From positions 1 through 17,233 of the forward strand of contig DAIDLK010000004.1 of assembly GCA_027449525.1 (NCBI GenBank): a DNA stretch of 17,233 nucleotides. The letters run 5' to 3'. Origin of the DNA: Legionellaceae bacterium. Its GTDB lineage: Bacteria; Pseudomonadota; Gammaproteobacteria; Legionellales; Legionellaceae. The notes under the pieces are model-generated. The model did no database searches and was not told where the DNA came from. It saw nothing but the letters and a program-made list of their open reading frames with translations. Position numbers and translations under genes: made by a program. This document shows positions 1 through 8,111 of this stretch, one piece after another. Each line of letters opens with the position of its first letter. Position 1 is the first letter of the stretch.

Positions 1-345
1 GAGTTATTAGCCGATCCCAATTACCGGATTCTTCTGCTGGTGCAGGGAGAACAAATTGTTGGCAAAGCCCACATCGCCTTTCGCAGCGACCAAACCGCAC
101 ACCTCAGCGATATTGCCATATCCCCAGCGCATCAACGCAAAGGCTACGGGCGGCAACTCATCCGGCATTGCTTACAGCAAGCCTGGCTAGCGCAGCAACC
201 GAAAATTACCCTGTCCGTTGAAACAAACAATCTACAGGCATTACAGCTTTATCAACAACTCAATTTTACCATCAGCAATGCCATTGATTTTTGGGAGAAA
301 CCGCTGTCCAGTCTATTGAGCGAAATGAACGTTGACAAGTTCTAA
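1..345 (+). CDS. GNAT-family N-acetyltransferase, 5' end outside window
   Basis: The reading frame is open from base 1, and the residues before the first internal GTG (position 40) continue the protein, so the gene starts upstream of the window. About 114 codons are visible, ending in TAA. GNAT enzymes transfer an acetyl group from acetyl-CoA to an amine. Two family signatures are seen: motif A, DIAISPAHQRKGYGRQLI, with the Q-R-K-G-Y-G pyrophosphate-binding loop, and motif B, NNLQALQLYQQLNF, near the C terminus. The late DFWEK segment resembles endings of small cytosolic GNATs. The substrate cannot be told; it could be a small molecule or a protein N terminus. The gene converges on the minus-strand dolP gene across an 82-base gap. 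Confidence 0.82.
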   Translation, partial: ELLADPNYRILLLVQGEQIVGKAHIAFRSDQTAHLSDIAISPAHQRKGYGRQLIRHCLQQAWLAQQPKITLSVETNNLQALQLYQQLNFTISNAIDFWEKPLSSLLSEMNVDKF

Positions 346-401
346 CAGCGGATCGTTTCTATGCTCACGGGCACGAATGGTTCAGTAATTTTTCGTCTCG
401 A

Positions 402-427
402 ACGGAGGACAAATTTGTACCTGCCGT
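402..427. other. Imperfect hairpin between converging genes
   Basis: The 82-base gap between the GNAT gene and dolP holds an imperfect inverted repeat. ACGG and AGG at 402-408 pair with CCT and CCGT at 420-427, with single-base bulges, around the 10-base palindrome ACAAATTTGT (409-418). It lies where a bidirectional terminator would be expected. No U-run follows on either strand, so termination by this element is only a possibility. I see nothing else in the gap. Confidence 0.22.
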
Positions 428-1030
428 CTAAATAGACTCCGTTACATGATAATATCGGAGCAACTTGACAACGTAAAGCACTTCGGGCGTATTGCGAGCT
501 AGTTCAACCAGCTGTAACGCTTGATCAGGAAACATGTCACCCAACAAATACACCACTTGATCCACCGTAATGACTTTAAAGGCGTGCGGATCAATCTGAG
601 GATCGAACAACGCTAGGCTAACAATTTGCGTCGTAATCCAAGTATCCAGAGCGCGATTCGCTTCACCATTGGCCACTCGTACGTAACGAAACAAACGTCG
701 GTAACTTAAGCGTTCGGCAGCAAAGCGCGAATAAACGGCCTGTTGTAACGCCGGCGTGTCCACATGACCCGCCAGCAAGACATCACCGTTAAAGACCGCT
801 ACCTCAACCGCGCGCAGTTTGTTTTTGAACGCTGGCGTATGGTACAACGCGCGTGATGCCGCAGCACGCAGCTGAAAATCATCCATTTTTTTATACCAAC
901 TGTGGCGATCGTACAAAATACTCGCCCCGGTCAATAGTCCACTAAAACCAGTACAACCAGTCAGTTGCATGCAGCAAACAAGTACCGCACACCATGCTAG
1001 CGCACGACTTTGCCATAAACCGGGTGACAT
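428..1030 (-). CDS. dolP: DolP-like outer-membrane lipoprotein with two BON domains
   Basis: The protein has 200 residues; E. coli DolP (YraP) has about 191. A short signal peptide ends in the lipobox LTGC at residues 23-26, so Cys26 would be lipidated. Residue +2 is Thr, not Asp, which favours outer-membrane sorting. Two BON-type regions follow: about 50-118, containing FNGDVLLAGHV, and about 128-198, starting DTWITTQI as in E. coli DolP, with the later glycine in YLLGD. DolP binds anionic phospholipid, concentrates at the division site and supports outer-membrane integrity. The start lies two bases after the diaA stop, in the E. coli order yraN-diaA-dolP. The second BON domain is divergent, but context and lipobox support the call. 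Confidence 0.85.
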   Translation of the reverse strand: MSPGLWQSRALAWCAVLVCCMQLTGCTGFSGLLTGASILYDRHSWYKKMDDFQLRAAASRALYHTPAFKNKLRAVEVAVFNGDVLLAGHVDTPALQQAVYSRFAAERLSYRRLFRYVRVANGEANRALDTWITTQIVSLALFDPQIDPHAFKVITVDQVVYLLGDMFPDQALQLVELARNTPEVLYVVKLLRYYHVTESI

Positions 1031-1032
1031 GC

Positions 1033-1623
1033 CTACCCCGCTAGTTGACCAAACAAGGACTGTTCTATCAAATCACAAAAACAATGTAAAATAAACAAAT
1101 GCGTTTCACGAATCAGGGCCGAACTGCTGCCCGCCACCCGGACTTCAATATCTTCGGGGCCCAAATGATTGACTAGCATACCGCCATCTCGACCATTCAA
1201 CGCAATCACATCCATGCCGCGATCATGCGCCGCGTGCACTGCATGCAATAAACTCATCGCATTTCCGGAAGTACTGAGGGTCACTAACACGTCACCAGCC
1301 TGACCCAACGCTTGAATTTGGCGGGAAAAGACCTGATCAAAATGCCCATCCAAACCCAACCCCGTCACAATCGCTGAATCGGTCGTTAACGTGATCACCG
1401 GTAAACCGGGCCGTTCACGCTCAAAATGATTCATCATGGCATTCGAAAAGTGCAATGCATTGGCTGCTGAGCCACCATGACCACATAAAAACAATTTACC
1501 GTTGGCTAATAAACACTGCGCTAGCTGCTCGCTTGCACGGGCGATCACCGCACACAACGCATCGGCCGCTGCAATTTTCGCCTGAATACTTTCACCAAAC
1601 AAATACCGTATTCGCTCTTCCAC
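1033..1623 (-). CDS. diaA: DnaA initiator-associating protein DiaA (SIS domain)
   Basis: The protein has 196 residues, the same length as E. coli DiaA. It is a phosphosugar-isomerase-fold (SIS) protein that acts as a tetramer and helps ATP-DnaA assemble at oriC. Shared features include the opening MEERIRYLFGESIQ (E. coli MQERIKACFTESIQ), a CGHGGSAANALHF loop, STSGNAMSLL, and the C-terminal pair Leu190-Phe191, which in E. coli is needed for DnaA contact. The start is GTG at 1623, preceded by AAGGAG that overlaps the yraN stop, and the E. coli alignment fits this start. GmhA (sedoheptulose-7-phosphate isomerase) is the main alternative because the two are paralogues. The yraN/dolP neighbours and the C-terminal Leu-Phe pair favour DiaA. 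Confidence 0.88.
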   Translation of the reverse strand: MEERIRYLFGESIQAKIAAADALCAVIARASEQLAQCLLANGKLFLCGHGGSAANALHFSNAMMNHFERERPGLPVITLTTDSAIVTGLGLDGHFDQVFSRQIQALGQAGDVLVTLSTSGNAMSLLHAVHAAHDRGMDVIALNGRDGGMLVNHLGPEDIEVRVAGSSSALIRETHLFILHCFCDLIEQSLFGQLAG

Positions 1624-1633
1624 CGTCTACTCC

Positions 1634-1987
1634 TTATCCGCAGGCAAATGCTTGTTGAATCCAATTGATTTTAGGCGGCACGCCATCCAGCGTTACCACA
1701 TCAAAACGGCTTTCAACTTGGTGAGTGAGTCCGGTTGATTGCAAATACCACCCAGCCGTCTTAATCAGTTTTTGTTGCTTAGCCCAGGTAATACTGGCCC
1801 CAGCGCCACCAAACGCAGCCGAAGCACGCTGCCGCACCTCAACAAACACTAACACCGACCCATCGCGCATGATCAAATCAATTTCACCACAGCGCACACG
1901 GTAATTACTGGTCACCCAGCGTAATCCTTGTGCACGCAAATACCGTAAGGCCTGTTGTTCTGCCAGTTGTCCAAGTCGAGTAGACAT
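1634..1987 (-). CDS. yraN: UPF0102 / YraN-family nuclease-fold protein
   Basis: This 117-residue protein has the family pattern: GQLAEQQALRYL near the N terminus (Glu10), then CGEIDLIMRDG (Glu35, Asp37) and VFVEVRQR (Glu50). This is the arrangement of a PD-(D/E)XK-like restriction-endonuclease fold. RFDVV follows at 94-98. The family is widespread and its role remains poorly defined; a nuclease activity is suggested by the fold and is not shown here. The gene starts 13 bases after parB and ends 10 bases before the diaA GTG, so it links the parAB group to the diaA-dolP group in what looks like one transcript. Confidence 0.9.
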   Translation of the reverse strand: MSTRLGQLAEQQALRYLRAQGLRWVTSNYRVRCGEIDLIMRDGSVLVFVEVRQRASAAFGGAGASITWAKQQKLIKTAGWYLQSTGLTHQVESRFDVVTLDGVPPKINWIQQAFACG

Positions 1988-2000
1988 CCGTGCGTCTCTA

Positions 2001-2885
2001 TTAGCGCAAACTTTGCGTTAGTTGCTCAAGCAGCTCGCGCAAATGAGTGCCCTCATCGCAATGAATAATTAATAACCCTTTACCCGATTTTTGCGCTTTG
2101 ATACTCACTTTCGTTCGCAACTGCTGCGAGAGCAGTTGCAACTCCTGTTGAAACAAACTGAGCGGCTCAGCATGTTGGGGACTCGCTAACGGCTTGCTGT
2201 TTAAACGCGAGACCAATTGCTCGGTTGCGCGGACGGACAACTGCTTGTTAATGACCCAATCAGCCACTTCACATTGTTTTATTTCATCCAACATTAATAA
2301 ACAACGCGCATGCCCCATATCAAGTAAACCTTGCTCAAGCTTTGCTTGTACGTCTGGATGCAAATGCAACAAACGTAAAAAATTCGTCACGGAAGCGCGT
2401 GACTTGGAAAGCAACTTGGCTATTTCTTGGTGCGTTAAAGAAAATTCTTGCGTTAGTCGATGCATCGCACGTGCTGAATCAATGGCACTCAACGACTCGC
2501 GTTGTAAATTTTCAACCAACGCCATGGCCATCGCCGTTTTGTCATCAATTTGGTTAACCAGCACCGGAATTTGCTGCATGCCTGCAAGCTGGCAAGCGCG
2601 CCAACGGCGTTCACCAGCAACAATCTCGTACTGCCCTTGTCCACTCGCCCGCACTACCACCGGTTGCAGCAAGCCTTGTTGTTGTATTGATTCGGCCAAT
2701 TCGGCAAGCGCTTGTTCATCAAAGACGCGACGCGGTTGGTATTGACTGGGCTGCAAAGCAGTCAGTGGGACATTCAACAAGTGCGCTGGCGCCGTCATTG
2801 GTTCGTCAAGCGTGGGGGTTGTTTCTGCCGTGGCTTGCAGTAATGCACTGAGACTTCGCCCCAGACCGCCTCGTTTCGCACTCAT
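2001..2885 (-). CDS. parB: Chromosome-partitioning protein ParB (Spo0J)
   Basis: This 294-residue chromosomal ParB binds parS sites, loads as a CTP-gated clamp and spreads, and ParA then moves the complex. It has the N-terminal ParA-stimulating peptide (KRGGLGRSLSALL, residues 5-17), box I PSQYQPRR (46-53), box II GERRWRA (91-97, CTP/phosphate contacts), ENLQRE (125-130) and a helix-turn-helix at about 150-172 (THQEIAKLLSKSRASVTNFL). A C-terminal dimerisation region follows a Ser/Pro-containing linker near 231-240. A strong ribosome site (AAGGAGG) overlaps the parA stop and sits six bases before the ATG, indicating coupled translation. No parS consensus was found in the window. Confidence 0.96.
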   Translation of the reverse strand: MSAKRGGLGRSLSALLQATAETTPTLDEPMTAPAHLLNVPLTALQPSQYQPRRVFDEQALAELAESIQQQGLLQPVVVRASGQGQYEIVAGERRWRACQLAGMQQIPVLVNQIDDKTAMAMALVENLQRESLSAIDSARAMHRLTQEFSLTHQEIAKLLSKSRASVTNFLRLLHLHPDVQAKLEQGLLDMGHARCLLMLDEIKQCEVADWVINKQLSVRATEQLVSRLNSKPLASPQHAEPLSLFQQELQLLSQQLRTKVSIKAQKSGKGLLIIHCDEGTHLRELLEQLTQSLR

Positions 2886-2894
2886 GTCGCCTCC

Positions 2895-3665
2895 TTAACT
2901 TAAGACCAACTGTCTACCCAAAAACTCTTCAGCTAAAACCATGTATGCCGCTGATCCAGAACAATACCGATCGTATTGCAAAATGGGCAGACCATGGCTG
3001 GGGGCCTCAGCCAAACGCACATTGCGCGGAATAACTGTTCGGTAGACTTTGTCCGCAAAATGCGTGATCAATTGATTTGACACATCGGTGCATAAACGAC
3101 TGCGTCCATCGTGGAGGGTTCGAATAATGCCTTCCAACACTAAGCGCGGGTTAACGCTTTGCGCCACTTGCTGAAGTGTCGACAACAATGCCGCCAAACC
3201 TTCTAACGCATAGTATTCGCATTGTAACGGAATGAGCACTGAATCAGCCGCAACGAGAGCATTGAGCGTTAAGGTGTTCAACGCGGGTGGGCAATCGATG
3301 AGGACATAATCGTAGTTCTCCCCAAGCGGCTGCAACGCTTTCAATAATAATCGCTCACGCAAAACCCGCTCCATCAAGCTGACTTCAGCAACTGTCAAAT
3401 CGGCGTTAGCAGGCAACAAATCAAAGCGAGCGGGTGTGTTTAACAAGGCCTCGGCAGCCAAACAATCCCCAAGTAACACCTCGTTCATTGAATGCACTAA
3501 TTTTGATTTATCGACCCCACTACCCATGGTCGCGTTACCTTGGGGGTCCAAATCAACTAACAAGACACGCTGGGATCTGGCCACCAATGCAGCGGCTAAA
3601 TTAATCGCGGTAGTCGTTTTGCCTACCCCGCCTTTTTGATTGGCTATAGCAACACTTTTCACCAT
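2895..3665 (-). CDS. parA: Chromosome-partitioning ATPase ParA (Soj)
   Basis: This Walker-type ATPase has 256 residues. It binds DNA non-specifically as an ATP dimer and positions ParB-parS complexes. The deviant Walker A motif KGGVGKTT is at residues 11-18, DLDPQGN at 38-44, and the Walker B segment reads VLIDCPP. I chose the ATG at 3665 over the in-frame ATG at 3683. GGAGAG lies five bases before 3665, and the opening MVKSVAIANQKGGVGKTT has the usual Soj spacing. The longer form would add six residues and put its start inside the ribosome-site region. The gene lies 24 bases after rsmG and 9 before parB. Confidence 0.96.
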   Translation of the reverse strand: MVKSVAIANQKGGVGKTTTAINLAAALVARSQRVLLVDLDPQGNATMGSGVDKSKLVHSMNEVLLGDCLAAEALLNTPARFDLLPANADLTVAEVSLMERVLRERLLLKALQPLGENYDYVLIDCPPALNTLTLNALVAADSVLIPLQCEYYALEGLAALLSTLQQVAQSVNPRLVLEGIIRTLHDGRSRLCTDVSNQLITHFADKVYRTVIPRNVRLAEAPSHGLPILQYDRYCSGSAAYMVLAEEFLGRQLVLS

Positions 3666-3689
3666 ACAAACTCTCCATTTCATCGTGTG

Positions 3690-4307
3690 CTATTGACGCA
3701 TCATCACCACGCAACAACGCTCGCCCAGAACATCGGGTACCTCGTAGCGATGCACCTCGGTCCGTACGTGCACCGATGCTAATTCTTCAGCCGGGTAACG
3801 CCCTTTTAACGCCAACCAAATCCCACCAGGTAACAACACGTGATCCGTCCAAGTAACTAACTGCTGTAATGTACTGCAGGCTCGACTAATCACGGTGTCA
3901 AAACCCTGCGTCGGACGATAGTTTTCTGCCCGCGCTTGCACCACCTCTACATGGTCTAAGCTCAACACGCGCTTTGCTTCCTGTAAAAAACGGGTTTTCT
4001 TACCGCAGCTGTCGAGCAACACCAGCTCCAATTCAGGGCGCGCCAGCGCCAAAGGAATCCCGGGCAAGCCAGCACCGCTACCAACGTCCAAGAGGCGTTG
4101 GCCATGCAACCAAGGCAGAACGGCCAAACTATCCAAAATATGCCGACCAACTTGCAGCCCTTGTGCGCGCACAGCAGTCAAATTATACGCTTGATTCCAC
4201 TGTTGCAACAAGGCCAGATACGTTAAAAAGGGCTGCGCATCAAGCGACAATCCGAGCTGATTCAATCCAGCTTGCAGCGGCGCTTCCAATTCATGCAGCA
4301 ACGTCAT
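3690..4307 (-). CDS. rsmG: 16S rRNA (guanine527-N7)-methyltransferase RsmG (GidB)
   Basis: This 205-residue SAM-dependent methyltransferase makes m7G527 in 16S rRNA; loss of the enzyme is known to give low-level streptomycin resistance. Family motifs are NLTA (42-45), RHILDSLAV (55-63), the SAM-binding loop [14 protein letters not shown] (74-87), KKTRFL (103-108) and SRAC (141-144). The length is normal (E. coli about 207). Its ATG overlaps the mnmG TGA as ATGA, so translation is probably coupled. It ends in TAG, 24 bases before the preferred parA start. Confidence 0.96.
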   Translation of the reverse strand: MTLLHELEAPLQAGLNQLGLSLDAQPFLTYLALLQQWNQAYNLTAVRAQGLQVGRHILDSLAVLPWLHGQRLLDVGSGAGLPGIPLALARPELELVLLDSCGKKTRFLQEAKRVLSLDHVEVVQARAENYRPTQGFDTVISRACSTLQQLVTWTDHVLLPGGIWLALKGRYPAEELASVHVRTEVHRYEVPDVLGERCCVVMMRQ

Positions 4308-6178
4308 GCCATGGCTCGCCGTTTTTTTAGATGCACCAAAAGTAGCGAGAGGGCCGCAGGCGTCACTCCAGAAATTCGGCCAGCTTGACCCAATGATGCT
4401 GGCTTAATTTGGGTTAATTTTTGCACCACTTCATTCGATAAACCGATTACAGCCCGATAATCTAAATCGGGCGGTAATAACGTTCGCTCATGCTTTTCTA
4501 AGCGCAAAATATCCTCGCTCTGTCGAGCAATGTAACCGGCGTATTTACTACTGATTTCGACCTGCAACGCCACAGCGGTGGGTAACGGGGGTAACTCAAG
4601 CGTTGCAATGGCTTGCAAGTGCGCATAGTTAATTTCAGGCCGCTTCAATAATTCAATAGCACGGCAATCCTGTTGCAAGGGTGTGGTGACAAGTGACGCG
4701 AGCGCGGTGTTGTCTTTAACTCGCACCCACGTGTCCTGCAGTTGCGCTTGAGCCTGCTCAATTGCCTCGCGCTTGTCACAAAAAGCACGCCAGCGTCTAT
4801 CATCCACCAAACCCAATTCCCGCCCGGTGGGTGTCAAACGTAAATCCGCGTTATCCTCACGTAGAATTAAGCGATATTCCGCACGCGAAGTAAACATGCG
4901 ATACGGTTCTTGGGTACCACAGGTAATCAGATCATCCACCAACACCCCAAGGTAAGCTTGGTCGCGTCTGGGACTCCACAGTGGCTGCTCACGACCCCAG
5001 CGCGCGGCATTAACCCCAGCCATTAAACCTTGCGCGGCCGCCTCTTCGTAACCGGTTGTGCCATTAATTTGTCCGGCAAAAAATAAATTAGGTAATTGTT
5101 TCACTTGTAAAAAAGGGCTTAATCCACGCGGATCAAAAAAATCATATTCAATGGCATAGCCAGGTCGCGTGAGTCGCGCCTGCGCGAAACCTTTAATTGA
5201 GCGCACAAACTCCACTTGCACGGCAAACGGCAAACTCGTTGAAATACCGTTAGGATAGATCTCATCCGTGGTCAGACCTTCTGGCTCAACAAAAATTTGA
5301 TGGGATAACTTGTGCGCAAAACGCACCACCTTGTCTTCAATTGAAGGACAATAGCGTGGACCAACACCAGAAATTTCACCCGCATACAACGGTGACTGGT
5401 ACAAATTGTCACGAATAATGGCATGCGTGCGCTCGGTTGTTGAGGTAATAAAGCAGGGGCGTTGTTCAGGGTAATCGGTCTCGTTACCGAGGAAAGAAAA
5501 CACAGGGGCTGGCGTATCACCCGCTTGACGAACCATTTGGCTATAGTCTAACGAGCGACCATCAATGCGCGGAGGCGTCCCAGTTTTTAACCGGCCCACG
5601 GGTAAATCCAATTCACGTAACCGAGCAGCAAGTGCCACCGACGGCGGATCTCCGGCACGACCACCCGCAAACTGGCGTAGCCCAAGATGGATTTTACCGT
5701 CTAAAAAAGTCCCGGCGGTCAATACAACGGCTCGCGCGGCAAACCGTAACCCCATTTGTGTAACGACCGCTACCACCCGATCACCCACCACTTCAACATC
5801 ATCCACTGGTTGCTGAAACAAGGTCAGACGCGGTTCGGCTTGCAGCGCTAAACGAATAGCTTGCCGATACAACACACGATCCGCTTGCGCGCGCGTTGCC
5901 CTTACCGCCGGGCCTTTGGAAGCATTTAACCGACGAAAATGAATGCCAGCTTGATCGGCCGCACACGCCATAATACCGCCAAGGGCATCAATTTCTTTAA
6001 CCAAATGGCCTTTGCCGATACCGCCAATTGCAGGATTACAGGACATTTGGCCGAGCAAGTCGAGGTTGTGCGTTAACAATAATGTCTCAGCACCTGAGCG
6101 CGCCGCCGCAAGTGCGGCTTCCGTTCCAGCATGCCCACCACCAACCACAATGACATCGTAGTGCTTATCAAGATTCAT
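4304..6178 (-). CDS. mnmG: tRNA uridine-34 5-carboxymethylaminomethyl modification enzyme MnmG (GidA)
   Basis: This 624-residue FAD protein works with MnmE to add the (carboxymethyl)aminomethyl group at wobble U34 of certain tRNAs. Seen features are the dinucleotide-binding [10 protein letters not shown] (13-22), the signature [19 protein letters not shown] (46-64), [18 protein letters not shown] (84-101), TSRAEYRL in the middle-to-late region, and the C-terminal helical YAGYIARQ segment used for MnmE contact. The length matches E. coli (629). No clear Shine-Dalgarno precedes the ATG. A perfect TATAAT lies about 25 bases upstream, so a short leader from its own promoter is possible. The partner gene mnmE, often nearby, is not in this window. 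Confidence 0.97.
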   Translation of the reverse strand: MNLDKHYDVIVVGGGHAGTEAALAAARSGAETLLLTHNLDLLGQMSCNPAIGGIGKGHLVKEIDALGGIMACAADQAGIHFRRLNASKGPAVRATRAQADRVLYRQAIRLALQAEPRLTLFQQPVDDVEVVGDRVVAVVTQMGLRFAARAVVLTAGTFLDGKIHLGLRQFAGGRAGDPPSVALAARLRELDLPVGRLKTGTPPRIDGRSLDYSQMVRQAGDTPAPVFSFLGNETDYPEQRPCFITSTTERTHAIIRDNLYQSPLYAGEISGVGPRYCPSIEDKVVRFAHKLSHQIFVEPEGLTTDEIYPNGISTSLPFAVQVEFVRSIKGFAQARLTRPGYAIEYDFFDPRGLSPFLQVKQLPNLFFAGQINGTTGYEEAAAQGLMAGVNAARWGREQPLWSPRRDQAYLGVLVDDLITCGTQEPYRMFTSRAEYRLILREDNADLRLTPTGRELGLVDDRRWRAFCDKREAIEQAQAQLQDTWVRVKDNTALASLVTTPLQQDCRAIELLKRPEINYAHLQAIATLELPPLPTAVALQVEISSKYAGYIARQSEDILRLEKHERTLLPPDLDYRAVIGLSNEVVQKLTQIKPASLGQAGRISGVTPAALSLLLVHLKKRRAMA

Positions 6179-6202
6179 ACGTCACAACCATCAAATGGAC
6201 GT

Positions 6203-6208
6203 ATTATA
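6203..6208 (-). promoter_or_regulatory. Possible -10 element of an mnmG promoter
   Basis: On the minus strand this hexamer is a perfect TATAAT, 24 bases before the mnmG start and overlapping the stop codon of the 571-codon gene. A transcript starting about seven bases downstream would have a leader of roughly 20 bases. No good -35 stands at 16-18 bases; GGTACT is at the 17-base position, and TTGATG is only 12 bases away. Promoter activity is therefore plausible but not secure. Confidence 0.4.
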
Positions 6209-7919
6209 CCGGAAGTGGCGCATCAAGTACCAGCCTGCATACTTGATCCATCGCCTTTCTTTCGGTAAAAAAACCCTCCGAACGGGCCGCAAACGATTGC
6301 GCGTTCTTGCGTGCCAACTCAAATGCACGCGTTTCAAACACCCATTCGTCTGGTTTTTTCACCTCGTTTAGTCCCAACATGCTAGGCAGCCAGAGCGCGA
6401 ACGCAATACCAACCAACAACAGTGGAATACCAAACGGCAGCGGCATACAGGTTAAGCTGACGATAAACAAGACTGGAATGAACACATCCCGCAGCACCGA
6501 CACCAAACCGAGCCAACGCTGCCGACTGGCTTCTGAACGTGCCGTTATCAGCGCCTGGTGTGCCGCCATACACAGACAATAACACTGCTTAAGCGCCGCG
6601 TCGTCACCCGCCGCATTAGCAATAAATTGCCGTAAGTAGGTTTGCAAATCCTGAGCGGAATTGACGGCGATTTCACTTGATTGTGCCGCTTTTAAATGAA
6701 AGCCGATGCTCACGTACGCCACGTTCAAACTGAAACACAAGGCTGTGCCAATACTCGCTAGCAGCATGAGTGGCGGGCAAAAAACACAGCAAACCAATGC
6801 AAACGCTAACAAGAGCGTGATCGCATAACTCAAATCCAATAGCGCACCATACCGTTGGTATTTTTGACGACGCAACGCTTCAACTTCACTGCGTTGAACG
6901 GCCAGCAATGCTTGGTGTAATACAGCCAGTGTTCCTTGTTCCGATTTGGTCAAGACTCCACTTTGCAACGTTTGAATACGTCGTTGCAATTGTTCGCGGT
7001 CAGCTTGGTAACGCAGCAGATTAACCCGAGCCGCTTGTTGTTGTTCGAAGTAACTGATTATCGACAAGACCGTATCCATTAACAGCAACAACGCGGTCAG
7101 CACACTGCCCACTAACCCAAGCCACCCAGTTCCATACAACACCACGGCACAAGCCAGGTTACAAAGACCCCATATGGAATCATTGAGCAGCGTGTATTTG
7201 TACAATTGCCATTGAGCATAAAGACGCTCCTGCCAAGTTAAGCCACAGGCTTGCTGAGCAGGGCTAAGTACTTGACGCAACAATTCCACCAGCACCAGTC
7301 CAAAGCGCATAAAATACAATATCCAACTCACCGGAGTGGTTATACTGGATATCGCCTGTAGCACCGAAAAAGCAACGCCAGGATTGACTGTCTGTTTGAG
7401 TAGATTGAGTAACATGGCAATCAACGCGCTGGCCCACACCCAATACAATCGCCGCGCATTAAAAGCGGTTAATTCTTGTCGAATGGCTAACGCAAGCTCT
7501 GCCGGTAAGACCCGTACAAAGGTCGTAGCAACACTAGGCATCAAGGGTGCAGAAGGCCCACGCAACCGATGCAGCAGCCGGGCGCAATGATTGAAGTCGT
7601 GCGCGGCTTGCTTGACTGCTTGCGCGTTGTTTTCTAGCACGTTCAGTTGATAGGTGGCTGATAAAACGTAATGTGCGAACATCAACTCACCTTCCAGCGC
7701 AAGCCGCTGCTCAGGAGTTAAAAATGGCAGCATGGCTTCATCCCACTGCGCAACCCGCACGAGTGCATCGGCACGCGCACACGCTAGTGCATTTCGTTGC
7801 CGATAAACACTCGCCAGTGAGTGTGGGAACGCAGTGCGACCATTAGCATAATTACGAACGGAAGCCTGAGTATCAGCATCCAGTGCCCAAAACGATGTGT
7901 GCTGCAAAACCCGCTCCAT
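6204..7919 (-). CDS. Large multi-pass membrane protein of unknown function
   Basis: I do not recognise this 571-residue protein. The first 155 or so residues are soluble and mostly helical, with no signal peptide. Hydrophobic segments lie near 158-175, 195-214, 248-268, 270-290, 358-380, 382-406, 478-493 and 494-516, suggesting up to eight membrane spans. Residues 291-355 are charged and Gln/Arg/Leu-rich, likely a helical or coiled-coil loop, and a soluble tail of about 55 residues ends the protein. No enzymatic motif is visible. A good ribosome site (GAGGTGG) precedes the ATG by a few bases. Its stop is 25 bases before mnmG, in the same direction. The topology recalls large orphan membrane proteins of Legionella and Coxiella relatives, from memory only. 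Confidence 0.85.
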   Translation of the reverse strand: MERVLQHTSFWALDADTQASVRNYANGRTAFPHSLASVYRQRNALACARADALVRVAQWDEAMLPFLTPEQRLALEGELMFAHYVLSATYQLNVLENNAQAVKQAAHDFNHCARLLHRLRGPSAPLMPSVATTFVRVLPAELALAIRQELTAFNARRLYWVWASALIAMLLNLLKQTVNPGVAFSVLQAISSITTPVSWILYFMRFGLVLVELLRQVLSPAQQACGLTWQERLYAQWQLYKYTLLNDSIWGLCNLACAVVLYGTGWLGLVGSVLTALLLLMDTVLSIISYFEQQQAARVNLLRYQADREQLQRRIQTLQSGVLTKSEQGTLAVLHQALLAVQRSEVEALRRQKYQRYGALLDLSYAITLLLAFALVCCVFCPPLMLLASIGTALCFSLNVAYVSIGFHLKAAQSSEIAVNSAQDLQTYLRQFIANAAGDDAALKQCYCLCMAAHQALITARSEASRQRWLGLVSVLRDVFIPVLFIVSLTCMPLPFGIPLLLVGIAFALWLPSMLGLNEVKKPDEWVFETRAFELARKNAQSFAARSEGFFTERKAMDQVCRLVLDAPLPV

Positions 7920-7953
7920 GCCACCTCACTAACAAAAGAACAACGATTGCTCT

Positions 7954-7982
7954 ATTTTACAGCAAAAATTAGATTTTATAAA
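7954..7982 (-). promoter_or_regulatory. Possible promoter of the 571-aa membrane protein
   Basis: On the minus strand, TTTATA (7977-7982, four of six matches to the -35 consensus) stands 17 bases before TAAAAT (7954-7959, five of six to the -10). Transcription would start about 27 bases before the ATG at 7919. The surrounding AT-richness makes chance matches common, so this is tentative. Confidence 0.4.
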
Positions 7983-8046
7983 CAAAAAAAAAACAAGATT
8001 ACGTCAACGCATTACATAAAAATTACAAATTTTTGATTTTTTTTTC

Positions 8047-8075
8047 TTCACGTCACTAAAAATATGCTTTACAAT
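8047..8075 (+). promoter_or_regulatory. Likely sigma-70 promoter of the 177-aa protein gene
   Basis: TTCACG (8047-8052, four of six matches) and TACAAT (8070-8075, five of six) are separated by exactly 17 bases, just after a nine-T run that could serve as an UP element. The predicted start near 8082 leaves a leader of about 30 bases containing a GGAG ribosome site at 8101-8104, seven bases before the ATG. Confidence 0.55.
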
Positions 8076-8111
8076 CTGCTCGGTTTTAACCTTAACTAAC
8101 GGAGATGTACC

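Larger units (their letters stand above)
7920..8111. other. AT-rich divergent intergenic region
   Basis: This 192-base gap separates the two divergent transcription units. It is far richer in A+T than its surroundings and carries a run of ten A (7984-7993) and a run of nine T (8037-8045) about 44 bases apart. Such tracts often act as promoter UP elements or bend DNA. Proposed promoters for each side lie at its two ends. I found no DnaA box or parS-like palindrome in it, so it is not called an origin. Confidence 0.6.

Noticed and set aside
2194..2745. 183-codon + strand open frame opposite parB
   Set aside because: Its translation is Cys/Ser-rich with no domain pattern, and it lies wholly antisense to a well-conserved parB. 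It is a shadow frame.
3666..3683. Upstream ATG of parA at 3683
   Set aside because: The good ribosome site (GGAGAG) lies between it and the ATG at 3665, and the family begins at the latter.
7920..8111. AT-rich region near mnmG as a possible oriC
   Set aside because: mnmG is often near oriC, but I found no DnaA boxes (TTATnCACA or close variants) here. The AT-richness is explained by two promoters.
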